IMG/VR virus record: IMGVR_UViG_3300031456_000006
Span: 1-47,246 of that record
DNA length: 47,246 bases
Origin: a virus
Reading direction: 5' to 3' (one strand)
The notes under the pieces are model-generated. The model did no database searches. It was not told the DNA's origin and saw only the letters and a list, made by a program, of their open reading frames with translations. Positions 16,668 through 23,616 of the stretch are shown one piece after another (the first letter of the stretch is position 1; each line of letters starts with the position of its first letter). Made by a program: the position numbers and the translations under genes.

Positions 16668-16796
16668 GGTTGCCCCCTGTTGATGGGGGCTGTGACGCGT
16701 GCCCTGACCGGCCGGTTCCCTGGCTCCCCAAGGCGAGTGTGGCACCGAAGCGTGTTTAACACCAGAGTCTCGGGCTGGCGAGGTAGGGTTTAACAC
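16668..16796. promoter_or_regulatory. Divergent control region with GTTTAACAC repeats
   Basis: This 129-bp region separates the leftward late operon from the rightward RHH gene. GTTTAACAC occurs at 16754-16762 and again at 16788-16796, ending directly before the RHH start codon. The first copy is part of the palindrome GTGTT-T-AACAC (16752-16762). These are good candidates for the binding site of the RHH protein. A TAGGGT (16784-16789) seven bases before the ATG could be the -10 of a leaderless transcript. Confidence 0.65.
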
Positions 16797-16946
16797 ATGG
16801 CCAAGCGGAGAGTGATGATCGGGGTGAAGCTGTGGCCTGAGGCCATCGCCTACATCGACACGCTCGCCAAGGCTGAGAAGGTCAACCGCAGTGAGATGGT
16901 GCGGATCCTGCTCGCGGAGGCTGCAGCGGCGAGGCGTAAGCGCTAG
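16797..16946 (+). CDS. Ribbon-helix-helix DNA-binding protein
   Basis: This 49-aa basic protein reads MAKRRVMIGVKLWPEAIAYI, then DTLAKAEKVNRSEMVRILLAEA, then an Arg/Lys-rich tail. The short N-terminal strand followed by two helices with NRSEMVRILL is the CopG/Arc-type RHH fold, which acts as a dimer. It is the only plus-strand gene among the late genes, lacks a ribosome site and sits directly beside a repeated palindromic motif. It probably autoregulates and may control the late operon. Confidence 0.85.
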   Translation: MAKRRVMIGVKLWPEAIAYIDTLAKAEKVNRSEMVRILLAEAAAARRKR

Positions 16947-17073
16947 CCGCGCCACCATCCCCGCTGCTCACGAGCGCCTGTACGGCTAGTCTCCCACGTC
17001 TCCACGAGTGGCCAGATCGCCGGCTCAGTCTTGGTGGGGCGGTGTCTGCCTCGGGACCAGCGGGGCCAACGCA
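16947..17073. other. Intergenic gap
   Basis: I see no gene and no strong hairpin in these 127 bp between the RHH stop and the stop of the converging 103-aa gene. Confidence 0.4.
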
Positions 17074-17385
17074 TCAGCGGACACGCTTGAAGGTGCCGTC
17101 TGGCTGGAGCTGCTGGACGGCCCCATTGGGCGAGATGATCTCGTCGAGCCTGGTCTCGGGCCGCAGTCCGAGGTCTCGTCTCAGCTCCGCTTGGAGCTGG
17201 TCGAGGTGAGCGTCGTGAGCCATCTCGCCACCCCCACCTTCAGACGGACGAGCCAGTGCTGTGGTCGCCTGTGGCGGCCCTGTTTCATCCACACCCCCAG
17301 TGTGGTTACAGGTAGTGATCAGACGAGGCGCAGTCGGCTGCCGCTCGGGCCACTCAGCACAGGTGCATCGTGCGTCGCTGTGCAC
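17074..17385 (-). CDS. Small protein with N-terminal Cys/His cluster
   Basis: The 103-aa frame starts at GTG 17385 behind GGGAGC. The N-terminus has C-x-C and C-x-H pairs (CTCAEWPERQ and TTCNHTGG), suggesting a zinc site; the C-terminal part is HLDQLQAELRRDLGLRPETRLDEII and QLQPDGTFKRVR. An in-frame ATG at 17223 (49 aa, behind a GGGGGTGG run) would give only the second part. Function is unknown. It lies between the late and early modules. Confidence 0.55.
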   Translation of the reverse strand: MHSDARCTCAEWPERQPTAPRLITTCNHTGGVDETGPPQATTALARPSEGGGGEMAHDAHLDQLQAELRRDLGLRPETRLDEIISPNGAVQQLQPDGTFKRVR

Positions 17386-17450
17386 CGCTCCCGGATGACC
17401 GGGGTGGCGGGCCTCGTCCTCTTACCCGCTCGTCAGCGGGAAGTTACATA

Positions 17451-17495
17451 CCGAAGGCCCAGCTACTCAGGTGGTCTAGGTAGCCGGGCCTTCGG
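17451..17495 (-). terminator. Terminator at the end of the early operon
   Basis: CCGAAGGCCCAGCTAC (17451-17466) and GTAGCCGGGCCTTCGG (17480-17495) form a 16-bp stem with a single A/C mismatch and a 13-base loop. It lies about 95 bp past the last early gene stop (17589), so it should end the long leftward early transcript. The rest of the gap 17386-17588 contains no gene; a TTGACA at 17562-17557 (minus) has no convincing -10. Confidence 0.8.
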
Positions 17496-17588
17496 GTGAT
17501 CAAGGACCGGCTCTTTCAATACGTCAGCCAGTCAAGCAGCAGAGTACACGACGGAGTGTCAATAGCGGGTGCGCATTAATCGGCGTGT

Positions 17589-18038
17589 TCACCCGGTCGT
17601 CAATGCGAGGGATGCCTCCCGTTCCCTGTACGCGGCGTACAGGGTTTTCCGCTCTGGCCCAGGCTCGATGATCAGATACGGCAGCATCACCTCATCGAGT
17701 GTCGTCATCTGCGCCTCGATGATCGCGAGTTGCGCCTCCAGCCACACCTTGGCCACCCGCCACGCCGTGCGCTCCGCCTGCTGCTCATCCGCGTACCGCT
17801 TCTGGATCTGCCGGTTCCGCAACTGCTTCACCAGCAGTCGGTGTACCGCATGGATGTCGATCGGCAGCGAGAACTCGCGAGGCCCGTGCGGGGTCTCCAA
17901 TGTGAACTCAAGACCGACATGCTGCCCGTTCTCGAAGACCGCCGTAACCCGACTCGCACCATGCTTCGACAGCAGCGCGCTCATCTCACCAGCCGTCTTC
18001 GAGGCACCGACGGTCGTGGTGTAGTTGAGGGTGCCCAT
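17589..18038 (-). CDS. Hypothetical phage protein, helical C-terminus
   Basis: This 149-aa protein has a beta-rich N-terminal half (VTAVFENGQHVGLEFTLETP, SLPIDIHAVHRLL) and a long charged helix (KQLRNRQIQKRYADEQQAERTAWRVAKVWLEAQLAIIEAQ) followed by EVMLPYLIIEPG. Similar proteins of about 150 aa occur as unknowns in actinobacterial prophages. It is the last early gene and shares one base with the preceding stop. Confidence 0.75.
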   Translation of the reverse strand: MGTLNYTTTVGASKTAGEMSALLSKHGASRVTAVFENGQHVGLEFTLETPHGPREFSLPIDIHAVHRLLVKQLRNRQIQKRYADEQQAERTAWRVAKVWLEAQLAIIEAQMTTLDEVMLPYLIIEPGPERKTLYAAYREREASLALTTG

Positions 18039-18331
18039 CAGGCCTTGGCCTCGGGTCCGAAGTAGTACTCAAGGGTGGCCGAGCGGGTGGCGTCACGCTT
18101 CGCTGCGAGTTCAGCGACCAGCTCGTCCGTTAGGTGGGGATTGCTGTCGGCAGTGCAGTCGTTGCCCGACAACTGGAACCACTCCGCCCACAACTCGTGG
18201 GCCGCCTTCTCGCGGTCAGTCCCAGCTACCGAGGGAGACCATGCGTACATCACGCAGACGTCCTCAGCTGCCGACAGCCGCGTCTCCAGTTCAGTGCGGG
18301 AGAGCGCTCCGTACTTGGTAGCGTTTGCCAT
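18038..18331 (-). CDS. Hypothetical protein
   Basis: This 97-aa acidic, helical protein contains LSRTELETRLSAAEDVCVMYAWSPS, HELWAEWFQLSG and LTDELVAELAAKRDATRSATLEYYFG. ATG 18331 has a strong AAGGAG ribosome site. It follows a 70-bp gap with a stem-loop. No family is recognised. Confidence 0.7.
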   Translation of the reverse strand: MANATKYGALSRTELETRLSAAEDVCVMYAWSPSVAGTDREKAAHELWAEWFQLSGNDCTADSNPHLTDELVAELAAKRDATRSATLEYYFGPEAKA

Positions 18332-18355
18332 ATCGACTCCTTGTTAGTCGGTCAC

Positions 18356-18386
18356 GCTCCGGGGCCGTTCGCGCGGTCGCCGGAGC
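18356..18386 (-). terminator. Stem-loop between early genes
   Basis: GCTCCGG and CCGGAGC (7-bp stem) enclose a GC-rich 17-base loop that can pair further. It is in the only sizeable gap (18332-18401) of the terminal early operon and may attenuate expression of the last two genes. Confidence 0.5.
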
Positions 18387-18401
18387 CTCTCCTGAATTGT
18401 C

Positions 18402-19169
18402 TCACGATGCACGCTCCGCAGGTGCGTTCGCGGCGGCCAGTGCCACGAGGTCATCGAACAGGTACAGCCACTTGCCTTCAGCGTCCCGCTCATGGTCGGC
18501 CAGACGCTTCCGCTCGTGCCACTTGTCGATCGTCTTCTGCGCCACCGGTAGCCCGAAGCGGGACAGCAGCACCACGCCTTCCTTGGCTGTGACGAGCCGC
18601 CCGTACACCTGCGATTTCATCCACGCCACACGGCCCGCCACGTCGTACCCGACACCACACGGTCGGCACTCCACCGATGCAGCATCAGGCTTGGCGTACA
18701 TGTCGCCTCCGCACTCGACACAAGGCCCCGCATAGATCCGCTCCGCTGGACGGTCCACGGCACGGCGTACGGCGTTGACGGCGTCGGTCAACTCCTCCAC
18801 CGCCTCACTGCCGGCGCGATGGTGACGCAGCCACGTGACCTGGTTCAGCAGCCAGTAGGCCACGGCAGCAGGGTGGTCCTCGGGTAGGTCTTTGCCGCGC
18901 TCCTCCGCGATAAGGCGGCACCAGGTGTTCAGCAATCCTCGGAGCGCTGTGCCGAGCTCGGAGGCTTTGATGTTGAACGGGACCGCCTTCTCCCCGCCGC
19001 GGCCTTCAGGGTCGCTGTAGCGGGACTGGCGGGTCAGGACGGTGTCCAACTCGTCCCACAGCGCGGGGATGTCTCCCAGAGCCACGGAGAGCTTGTCGGC
19101 GCACCGCTGGCACGTGTAGCCGTCACCAACCGGGCGACCGCACCACTCGACCAAGCAGGGTTCGTTCAT
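18402..19169 (-). CDS. Zinc-ribbon and helix-turn-helix protein
   Basis: This 255-aa protein has an N-terminal zinc cluster (CLVEWCGRPVGDGYTCQRCA), a helical middle (LRGLLNTWCRLIAEERG, AYWLLNQVTWLRHH), a second cluster (CVECGGDMYAKPDAASVECRPCG) and a likely helix-turn-helix with LVTAKEGVVLLSRFGLPV and KTIDKWHERKRL. It resembles a group of actinophage DNA-binding proteins whose role is not known. Replication or transcription control is inferred. Confidence 0.75.
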   Translation of the reverse strand: MNEPCLVEWCGRPVGDGYTCQRCADKLSVALGDIPALWDELDTVLTRQSRYSDPEGRGGEKAVPFNIKASELGTALRGLLNTWCRLIAEERGKDLPEDHPAAVAYWLLNQVTWLRHHRAGSEAVEELTDAVNAVRRAVDRPAERIYAGPCVECGGDMYAKPDAASVECRPCGVGYDVAGRVAWMKSQVYGRLVTAKEGVVLLSRFGLPVAQKTIDKWHERKRLADHERDAEGKWLYLFDDLVALAAANAPAERAS

Positions 19170-19636
19170 GCGTTCCCCTCGGTGAGTGCGTCGGTGTGGC
19201 AGGGGCAGGTTGGGTGCCCACAGGGCTCCTGTGGCAAGCGATTGCTAACGGCTTGGGATTCCGAACCGACCTCAGAGGACTCCGGAACCCCTGAAGTCGC
19301 GTCAGAGGCAGCCTGGGGGCCTTGTGAGGTGGCATAGCGGCCAGCTAGCGCGTCCGCATAGGCGCGGATCTGGCCCCGGGTGCCGATATCGGAGCGGCGA
19401 CGCAGTTCGGCTGCGATCTCTTCAGCCGCTTCGGCTCTGCCGAGCTTCAAAGCGAGTCCACTCGCCACCCTCGTAGCTGTCTCGGTGAGTACCTTCACCT
19501 CAGAGGCGGTGTACGTGGGTTCGGCGTCAAGCGCAGGCGGGACGGTCTCCTTGCTGACCATGCCCGACGGCGGGGGCTTGAGTTCGGACGCTGGGGTGTT
19601 ACCTGCGGCGTACCCGCCACGTGGCCAGTTGGTCAT
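19166..19636 (-). CDS. Hypothetical protein with helical core
   Basis: This 156-aa protein has a proline-rich N-terminus, a helical core (YTASEVKVLTETATRVASGLALKLG, EAAEEIAAELRRRSDIGTRGQIRAYADALAG) and a Ser/Pro-rich tail ending CGHPTCPCHTDAL, a possible metal site. It overlaps both neighbours by four bases. No family recognised. Confidence 0.7.
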   Translation of the reverse strand: MTNWPRGGYAAGNTPASELKPPPSGMVSKETVPPALDAEPTYTASEVKVLTETATRVASGLALKLGRAEAAEEIAAELRRRSDIGTRGQIRAYADALAGRYATSQGPQAASDATSGVPESSEVGSESQAVSNRLPQEPCGHPTCPCHTDALTEGNA

Positions 19637-19992
19637 TCGGGGTCCCTCCTTCCGATCTCACGGCGTGCGGCGGCCTCGTCTTTGGTCTCCCAATGCCACT
19701 CAGGCAGCAGCCTCCAGTGGCACTTGTAGCCGCGCTGGTCGGCCATGATGATGAAGCAGGGCATGCACAGGATCTCGGCGTTGTCGGTCAGGCGAGGCTC
19801 GACCCGGACTACCGCGTTCCAGAACACGCTCTCCGTGAACCAGATTGGGTTGTTGCGGGTGCCGCAGTTGCTGCACGGCCCATCGCCACGGATGTGCTCA
19901 GGCAGCCTGCTCACTGCTCGTGCCTCTCGGGTCTCATGCCGAGCCTTCAACCCGGCGTCCCTGTTGGCGCGGAAGGCGTCTCGGTCACTCAC
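19633..19992 (-). CDS. Zinc-finger-like protein
   Basis: This 119-aa protein starts at GTG 19992 in a GTGA overlap. It contains two CxxC pairs far apart (GPCSNCGTRNNPIWF and ILCMPCF), as in treble-clef or zinc-ribbon proteins, and ends in a charged helix (WETKDEAAARREIG). Function unknown. Confidence 0.7.
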   Translation of the reverse strand: MSDRDAFRANRDAGLKARHETREARAVSRLPEHIRGDGPCSNCGTRNNPIWFTESVFWNAVVRVEPRLTDNAEILCMPCFIIMADQRGYKCHWRLLPEWHWETKDEAAARREIGRRDPE

Positions 19993-20162
19993 AACGCCTC
20001 CCACGGGTCCACGGGACCGAATTTGGCCTCGTCGCATTCATGTCCGTCGTACTGCGGGATCTCCGCGTGGATCCAGCCGACGTCATCGACATGGCGGATG
20101 CCGTAGCCGCAATTCGCGCAGTCACCGATCCATGGGATCGATTCAGGCTTCACGTCAGCCAT
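19989..20162 (-). CDS. Small zinc-site protein
   Basis: This 57-aa protein has IGDCANCGYGIRHVDDVGWIH followed by YDGHECDEAKFG, a CxxC plus H/C pattern for one metal site. ATG 20162 follows AGGAGACAACC. A longer start at 20201 would overlap the neighbour more. Function unknown. Confidence 0.7.
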   Translation of the reverse strand: MADVKPESIPWIGDCANCGYGIRHVDDVGWIHAEIPQYDGHECDEAKFGPVDPWEAL

Positions 20163-20397
20163 TGGTTGTCTCCTGTTCGGCAGGCTCGATCTGGTCCTCA
20201 TGCGCGACGAACCACAGCGGCGAGAAGCTGCCAGGCTCCGTCTTCCCCGGGTTCTCGTCGAGGCTGTAGAAGTCGCCTGATTGTCCGATCCAGCCGACCT
20301 GCCGCATCGTCAGACGGAAACGGCGTCCATCGCTCCACTCGTCGATGACGGTTTGCTCGGGACCTTCGGCGTGCATCGGTCGGTTCGGACGGGTCAT
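20155..20397 (-). CDS. Hypothetical small protein
   Basis: This 80-aa acidic protein contains RFRLTMRQVGWIGQSGDFYSLDEN and FSPLWFVAHEDQIEPAEQET. ATG 20397 has GAGGAGC at good distance. An in-frame GTG at 20421, overlapping the MazG-like stop as GTGA, would add eight residues. The ending AEQETT is shared with the MazG-like neighbour, possibly a short duplicated tail. Confidence 0.7.
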   Translation of the reverse strand: MTRPNRPMHAEGPEQTVIDEWSDGRRFRLTMRQVGWIGQSGDFYSLDENPGKTEPGSFSPLWFVAHEDQIEPAEQETTNG

Positions 20398-20417
20398 TTC
20401 GGTGCTCCTCGGGTTGC

Positions 20418-20723
20418 TCACTTGGTTGTCTCCTGTTCGGCGTAGGGGGTGGCGGGCTTGCGATCGATCGCAGATACCCAAGCGGCAGCGACAGCCAGGA
20501 CATCCACGAGCTCGGCGCGCAGGTTCCCAGTCGGCCCGTCGTAGGTGAGCGCGTTGGCTACCTCGCCGATCTCCTCCACGAGGATCGACAGCCAGCGAGG
20601 AGAGCCCGGATGCTCGGCCTCGATGGAGTTGTCGCCATGCTTCTCGTGGGCCTTCAGGCGCGCATGCAGCACCTCGCGGTACAGCGCGTGGTCGTCGCGG
20701 TAACAGTGCATGTCGTCGCTCAT
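20418..20723 (-). CDS. MazG-like nucleotide pyrophosphohydrolase
   Basis: This 101-aa protein has the MazG-like core LYREVLHARLKAHEKHGDNS, LVEEIGEVANALTYDGPTGNLRAELVDVLAVAAAW. The E-x-x-E and later E-x-x-D pairs should bind magnesium. Such enzymes hydrolyse NTPs or (p)ppGpp-like nucleotides and may shape host physiology during infection. It overlaps the methyltransferase stop. Confidence 0.8.
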   Translation of the reverse strand: MSDDMHCYRDDHALYREVLHARLKAHEKHGDNSIEAEHPGSPRWLSILVEEIGEVANALTYDGPTGNLRAELVDVLAVAAAWVSAIDRKPATPYAEQETTK

Positions 20724-21493
20724 TCGGTCTCCTCGGTGTAGGGGCCTGCGAGAGCGTGTGTGAAGTCGAGAACGCCCTGCGAGAGACGCTTGGCGGTGGC
20801 CTCGCACTGCTCCTCGCGGACCTCGATACCGACTGCGCGGCGGCCTAGGTTGCGTGCGGCCACGAGGGTCGACCCGGACCCGGCGAACGGGTCCAGCAGC
20901 GAACTCGCCTCACGGCACCCGTACTGGATCAGCCGATCCAGCAAGCCGACTGGCTTCTCGGTGGGGTGGATGCCGCCCCGCACCGATTCGAACTTCTGCA
21001 CCGAGCGCGCTAGGCGTAGACCGTCGTCGACATACAGGCTCGCCTCGATTGCTCCGGTGTGGCCGCTGGACTTCCGCTTGGTGTCACCGCCGCGCTTGGC
21101 GGTCGCTGGAACTCTCGGGACGTCATGGTGGACGTTGCCCCAGTCACCCCGGTACCAGTGCAGCGCATGCTCATGCACACGCTTGAACCGGTCCGACGCG
21201 AACCCGGTCCCGTTGTTCTTCTCCCAGACCACATCCTGCGAGAGGTTCCAGTACGGGTCGAACTCGCGGAACCGGTTGAGGAACATGCGCATGGAGCCGA
21301 AGCACCACATGGCCTCGCTGTAGTCCGCCATCACGGCAGGCCAGCCATCGGGCCAGCGGTCCCAGGCGATGCTCGTCTCCTCGTACGGCGGATCAGCCAC
21401 CACGAGCGCGAACGACGTGTTCAGTTGCGGCAGCACCTCACGGAAGTCACCGAGGTACAGCTGCACTAGATCGTCGGCGTAGTAAGGCTCCAT
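20720..21493 (-). CDS. DNA N4/N6 methyltransferase, beta class
   Basis: This 257-aa enzyme has motif IV DPPY at residues 34-37 and motif I DPFAGSGST at 201-209; the order IV before I places it in the beta group of N6-adenine/N4-cytosine methylases. IHPTEKPVGLLDRLI is also typical. No partner nuclease is nearby, so it is an orphan enzyme, probably for protection from host restriction. ATG 21493 starts MEPYYADDLVQLYLGDF. Confidence 0.93.
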   Translation of the reverse strand: MEPYYADDLVQLYLGDFREVLPQLNTSFALVVADPPYEETSIAWDRWPDGWPAVMADYSEAMWCFGSMRMFLNRFREFDPYWNLSQDVVWEKNNGTGFASDRFKRVHEHALHWYRGDWGNVHHDVPRVPATAKRGGDTKRKSSGHTGAIEASLYVDDGLRLARSVQKFESVRGGIHPTEKPVGLLDRLIQYGCREASSLLDPFAGSGSTLVAARNLGRRAVGIEVREEQCEATAKRLSQGVLDFTHALAGPYTEETE

Positions 21494-21541
21494 TTCAAGC
21501 GTCCTCAGGGTCGGTGTAGGGGCCTGCGTAGTCAGCGGCGG

Positions 21542-21940
21542 TCATGCGGGCCTTCGAAACGTGCGCTCGATCTGCCGCATGTCGCGCTCCGGTAGCTCGA
21601 GCTCTGCGGGCTTCAACTCGCCGTCAGCGATCGCCTGCTGCACACCCGCCCACCAGTCCCGGTAGGCGCCTGTGTCATCCGGGTCCAGATCGGCCGGCGG
21701 AATGATGGGGCCGAACTCCGCGATCCGCTTGGCCCGGATCTTCTTCACCTCGGCGATGATTTCCGCGGGTGACACCCACGGCTGCTTGCGCGCTACCCGC
21801 GTCACGGCGTCCTTCGCGTCGACGAACCGGATGTCTTCGAGCAGCAGCCCCCAGGCGTCGGGCGTGTACTCGTCGAACTTCTGACTGGGGCAGCAGGCCG
21901 CGGTGAACCGGCACAGGGCTACGGCCTCTTGAGGTGTCAC
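21542..21940 (-). CDS. Helicase-loader-like replication protein
   Basis: This 132-aa protein begins at GTG 21940 overlapping the initiator stop. It has ALCRFTAACCPSQKFDEYTPDAWGLLLEDI and AKDAVTRVARKQPWVSPAEIIAEVKKIRAKRI, which resembles SPP1 gp39-like or DnaI-N-type helicase-loading domains that follow phage initiator genes. The tail PERDMRQIERTFRRPA is basic. Role inferred from pattern and position. Confidence 0.6.
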   Translation of the reverse strand: MTPQEAVALCRFTAACCPSQKFDEYTPDAWGLLLEDIRFVDAKDAVTRVARKQPWVSPAEIIAEVKKIRAKRIAEFGPIIPPADLDPDDTGAYRDWWAGVQQAIADGELKPAELELPERDMRQIERTFRRPA

Positions 21941-22833
21941 TGGACGATCTCCAATCGCTGCTGGGCGCGGTCCATTGCCCGGTCGAACAAGCCATCGGTC
22001 TTGGCTTGCTTGCCGTAGGGGTTTTTGGGTGAGTTCCCCCACTTAGCGTTGTTGCGCAGCCAGTTGTTGAAGGCGGCGTCGAAGTCCTTCCACACCGGAC
22101 CTTTGGATTTGTCGTAATCCCTGAATTTCTCAACCTCGGCAACGAGGTCCAGCTCGAGCTCGGTGGCCATTGCTGCGTGCTTGTCGTTCGGGTGCCAGTC
22201 GTCAGGGACATGACGCTTGCGGCTACCCGAAGGGGAGCTGGAGCGTGGAGTTGGAGTAGGAGAAGGAGTAGGGAGTAGGGGGGTAGCCACCGGGGTGGTG
22301 GACCTCTGGCCCCTGGGGTCATCAGGGGGGTCATCAAATGGGTGGTAACCGGGGTGATCACCCAGGTGGTCAACTGGGTCTACGGACGGGTTGGTGAGCA
22401 GTTCGTCTGCGTACTTCCAGCCCTTCATTTCAGGTGACTCGGATTTGAGCCGGAGCAACTCGTGGACGACAATCCCGCGCAGCGATTTCGAGGCTATTGA
22501 CCCGTACGAACGGACCATTGCCGCGGCGACCGTCGGCTGTTCCATGAACCCGTCATTACGGATGAAGGAGCGCAACAGGACTTCCTCCGTCTCCTCGTCG
22601 ATTGCGACATAGAGACGCTCAGCCAGGACGTCGCCGGCCATCTGGACGGATGACGCGGGCCAGCTGGCAGCCGATGCGGCGATACGTACCGGGCGCCAGT
22701 CAGTGACGCCGCAGTAGCTGAGCCCGTTCGAGGTCAGCAGTACGAAGTAGAGATGCTGGGCCATCGGGGGAAGGCAACGGAACTCATCGTCTGCCCAGAT
22801 GCTGGTCTTGACCCGGGCGTAGGTTCTCGCCAT
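21937..22833 (-). CDS. Replication initiator-like protein
   Basis: This 298-aa protein has an N-terminal winged-helix-like domain (VKTSIWADDEFRCLPPMAQHLYFVLLTS, GVTDWRPVRIAASA) as in phage replisome organisers, a linker rich in Asp/His/Pro then Pro/Thr/Ser, and a C-terminal domain (KFRDYDKSKGPVWKDFDAAFNNWLRNNAK) like helicase-recruiting initiator ends. The linker DNA holds iteron-like repeats. ATG 22833 shares one base with the GIY-YIG stop. It precedes the helicase-loader-like gene. Confidence 0.8.
   Translation of the reverse strand: MARTYARVKTSIWADDEFRCLPPMAQHLYFVLLTSNGLSYCGVTDWRPVRIAASAASWPASSVQMAGDVLAERLYVAIDEETEEVLLRSFIRNDGFMEQPTVAAAMVRSYGSIASKSLRGIVVHELLRLKSESPEMKGWKYADELLTNPSVDPVDHLGDHPGYHPFDDPPDDPRGQRSTTPVATPLLPTPSPTPTPRSSSPSGSRKRHVPDDWHPNDKHAAMATELELDLVAEVEKFRDYDKSKGPVWKDFDAAFNNWLRNNAKWGNSPKNPYGKQAKTDGLFDRAMDRAQQRLEIVQ
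22231..22374. other. Candidate replication origin inside the initiator gene
   Basis: On the plus strand GGGGTCATCA occurs at 22315-22324 and 22327-22336, with related GGTGGTAACC (22341-22350), GGGGTGATCA (22351-22360) and GGTGGTCAAC (22365-22374), spaced 10-14 bp. Beside them is a purine tract of GGAGTA-like units (about 22231-22285). Lambda-type phages place their origin iterons in the initiator linker in the same way. The repeats could instead reflect low-complexity coding. Confidence 0.45.
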
Positions 22834-23210
22834 CACGCACCAGCCTTCTTGTTGAGGTACGGCTTGCATTCCTTCAGCAGCCGATCCTCGAGCGCGTACG
22901 CCTCCTCTCGGCTGGCGCACGGGTACGCGACCCACACGGCGATCGGCTTCTTGTCCCGTAGGTGCCGCTTCAGGCGTGCGGAGAAGTCGCCTGTGCTGCC
23001 GACATAGCAGGGAGTGTTCGCGGCGTCATAGAAGATGTAGACGACGCTCTGGCCTCGCCGGGGCATGGGGTTCTCGTCGCTTGGCGTGTAGCTCACCCAG
23101 TCAGGAATGGCGTCGTGCCAGTGCGGGTCATAGTTCGTCCATGAACCGTGCGGTCCGGTCGGCACGTACTTGAGGTCGGCCGCCCAGAGGTCCAATGCCG
23201 TGTCGCTCAT
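22833..23210 (-). CDS. GIY-YIG endonuclease
   Basis: This 125-aa protein carries VVYIFYDAANTPCYVGSTGDFSARLKRHL, the GIY-YIG core with the catalytic Arg, and ends REEAYALEDRLLKECKPYLNKK with the conserved Glu and Asn. The first 50 residues (WTNYDPHWHDAIPDW) are not part of the core. Such free-standing nucleases may be homing enzymes or recombination/repair enzymes. It overlaps both neighbours. Confidence 0.85.
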   Translation of the reverse strand: MSDTALDLWAADLKYVPTGPHGSWTNYDPHWHDAIPDWVSYTPSDENPMPRRGQSVVYIFYDAANTPCYVGSTGDFSARLKRHLRDKKPIAVWVAYPCASREEAYALEDRLLKECKPYLNKKAGA

Positions 23211-23404
23211 TCGACCGTCTCCTCTTCGTCGTCTTCATCGACTGCTTCGTTGATCTCGAGTTGCCGCAGCGCCTGCATCTGCGGGTCTTCCATCTGGGGT
23301 GGGATCGTGCGGAACCAGGAGCTGGCGCCGAACCTCTCCGCTGTCAGGTCCTCGACCAGCCGCCGCCGGCCGGGGTTGGCCATGGGTGAGGAAGGGTCGG
23401 TCAC
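23207..23404 (-). CDS. Small acidic protein
   Basis: This 65-aa protein starts at GTG 23404 (GTGA overlap) behind GGGAGG. It contains RRRLVEDLTAERFGASSWFRTIPPQ and ends with a strongly acidic helix, INEAVDEDDEEETVE. Function unknown. ATG 23422 would add six residues. Confidence 0.6.
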   Translation of the reverse strand: MTDPSSPMANPGRRRLVEDLTAERFGASSWFRTIPPQMEDPQMQALRQLEINEAVDEDDEEETVE

Positions 23405-23616
23405 GCAGACCTCCCGGAGCATGCCAACGGCTGATCCACCCAGGCATGCGCCGGGTGCTGTTCAGGTGTGGCGCAGCGCCTCAGGTGGACCGGGTCGTGG
23501 AAGCCGCCACCGAACGTGTGGTCGCCGTTGTGGTTCAGGTAGTACCGGCACTGCTGGCCGACGCTGAACACGGGGCACGGCTCGCCTGTGGACAGCGGGA
23601 GCTCGAGTTGGATCAC
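23401..23616 (-). CDS. Small Cys/His protein
   Basis: This 71-aa protein, GTG 23616, has PCPVFSVGQQCRYYLNHNGDHTFGG and LRRCATPEQHPAHAW. The spaced Cys and His residues suggest a zinc site. It overlaps the methyltransferase stop as GTGA. Function unknown. Confidence 0.65.
   Translation of the reverse strand: MIQLELPLSTGEPCPVFSVGQQCRYYLNHNGDHTFGGGFHDPVHLRRCATPEQHPAHAWVDQPLACSGRSA

Noticed and set aside
17507-17562. Minus-strand promoters from TTGACA and TTGACT
   Set aside because: No acceptable -10 hexamer occurs at 16-18 bp spacing for either.
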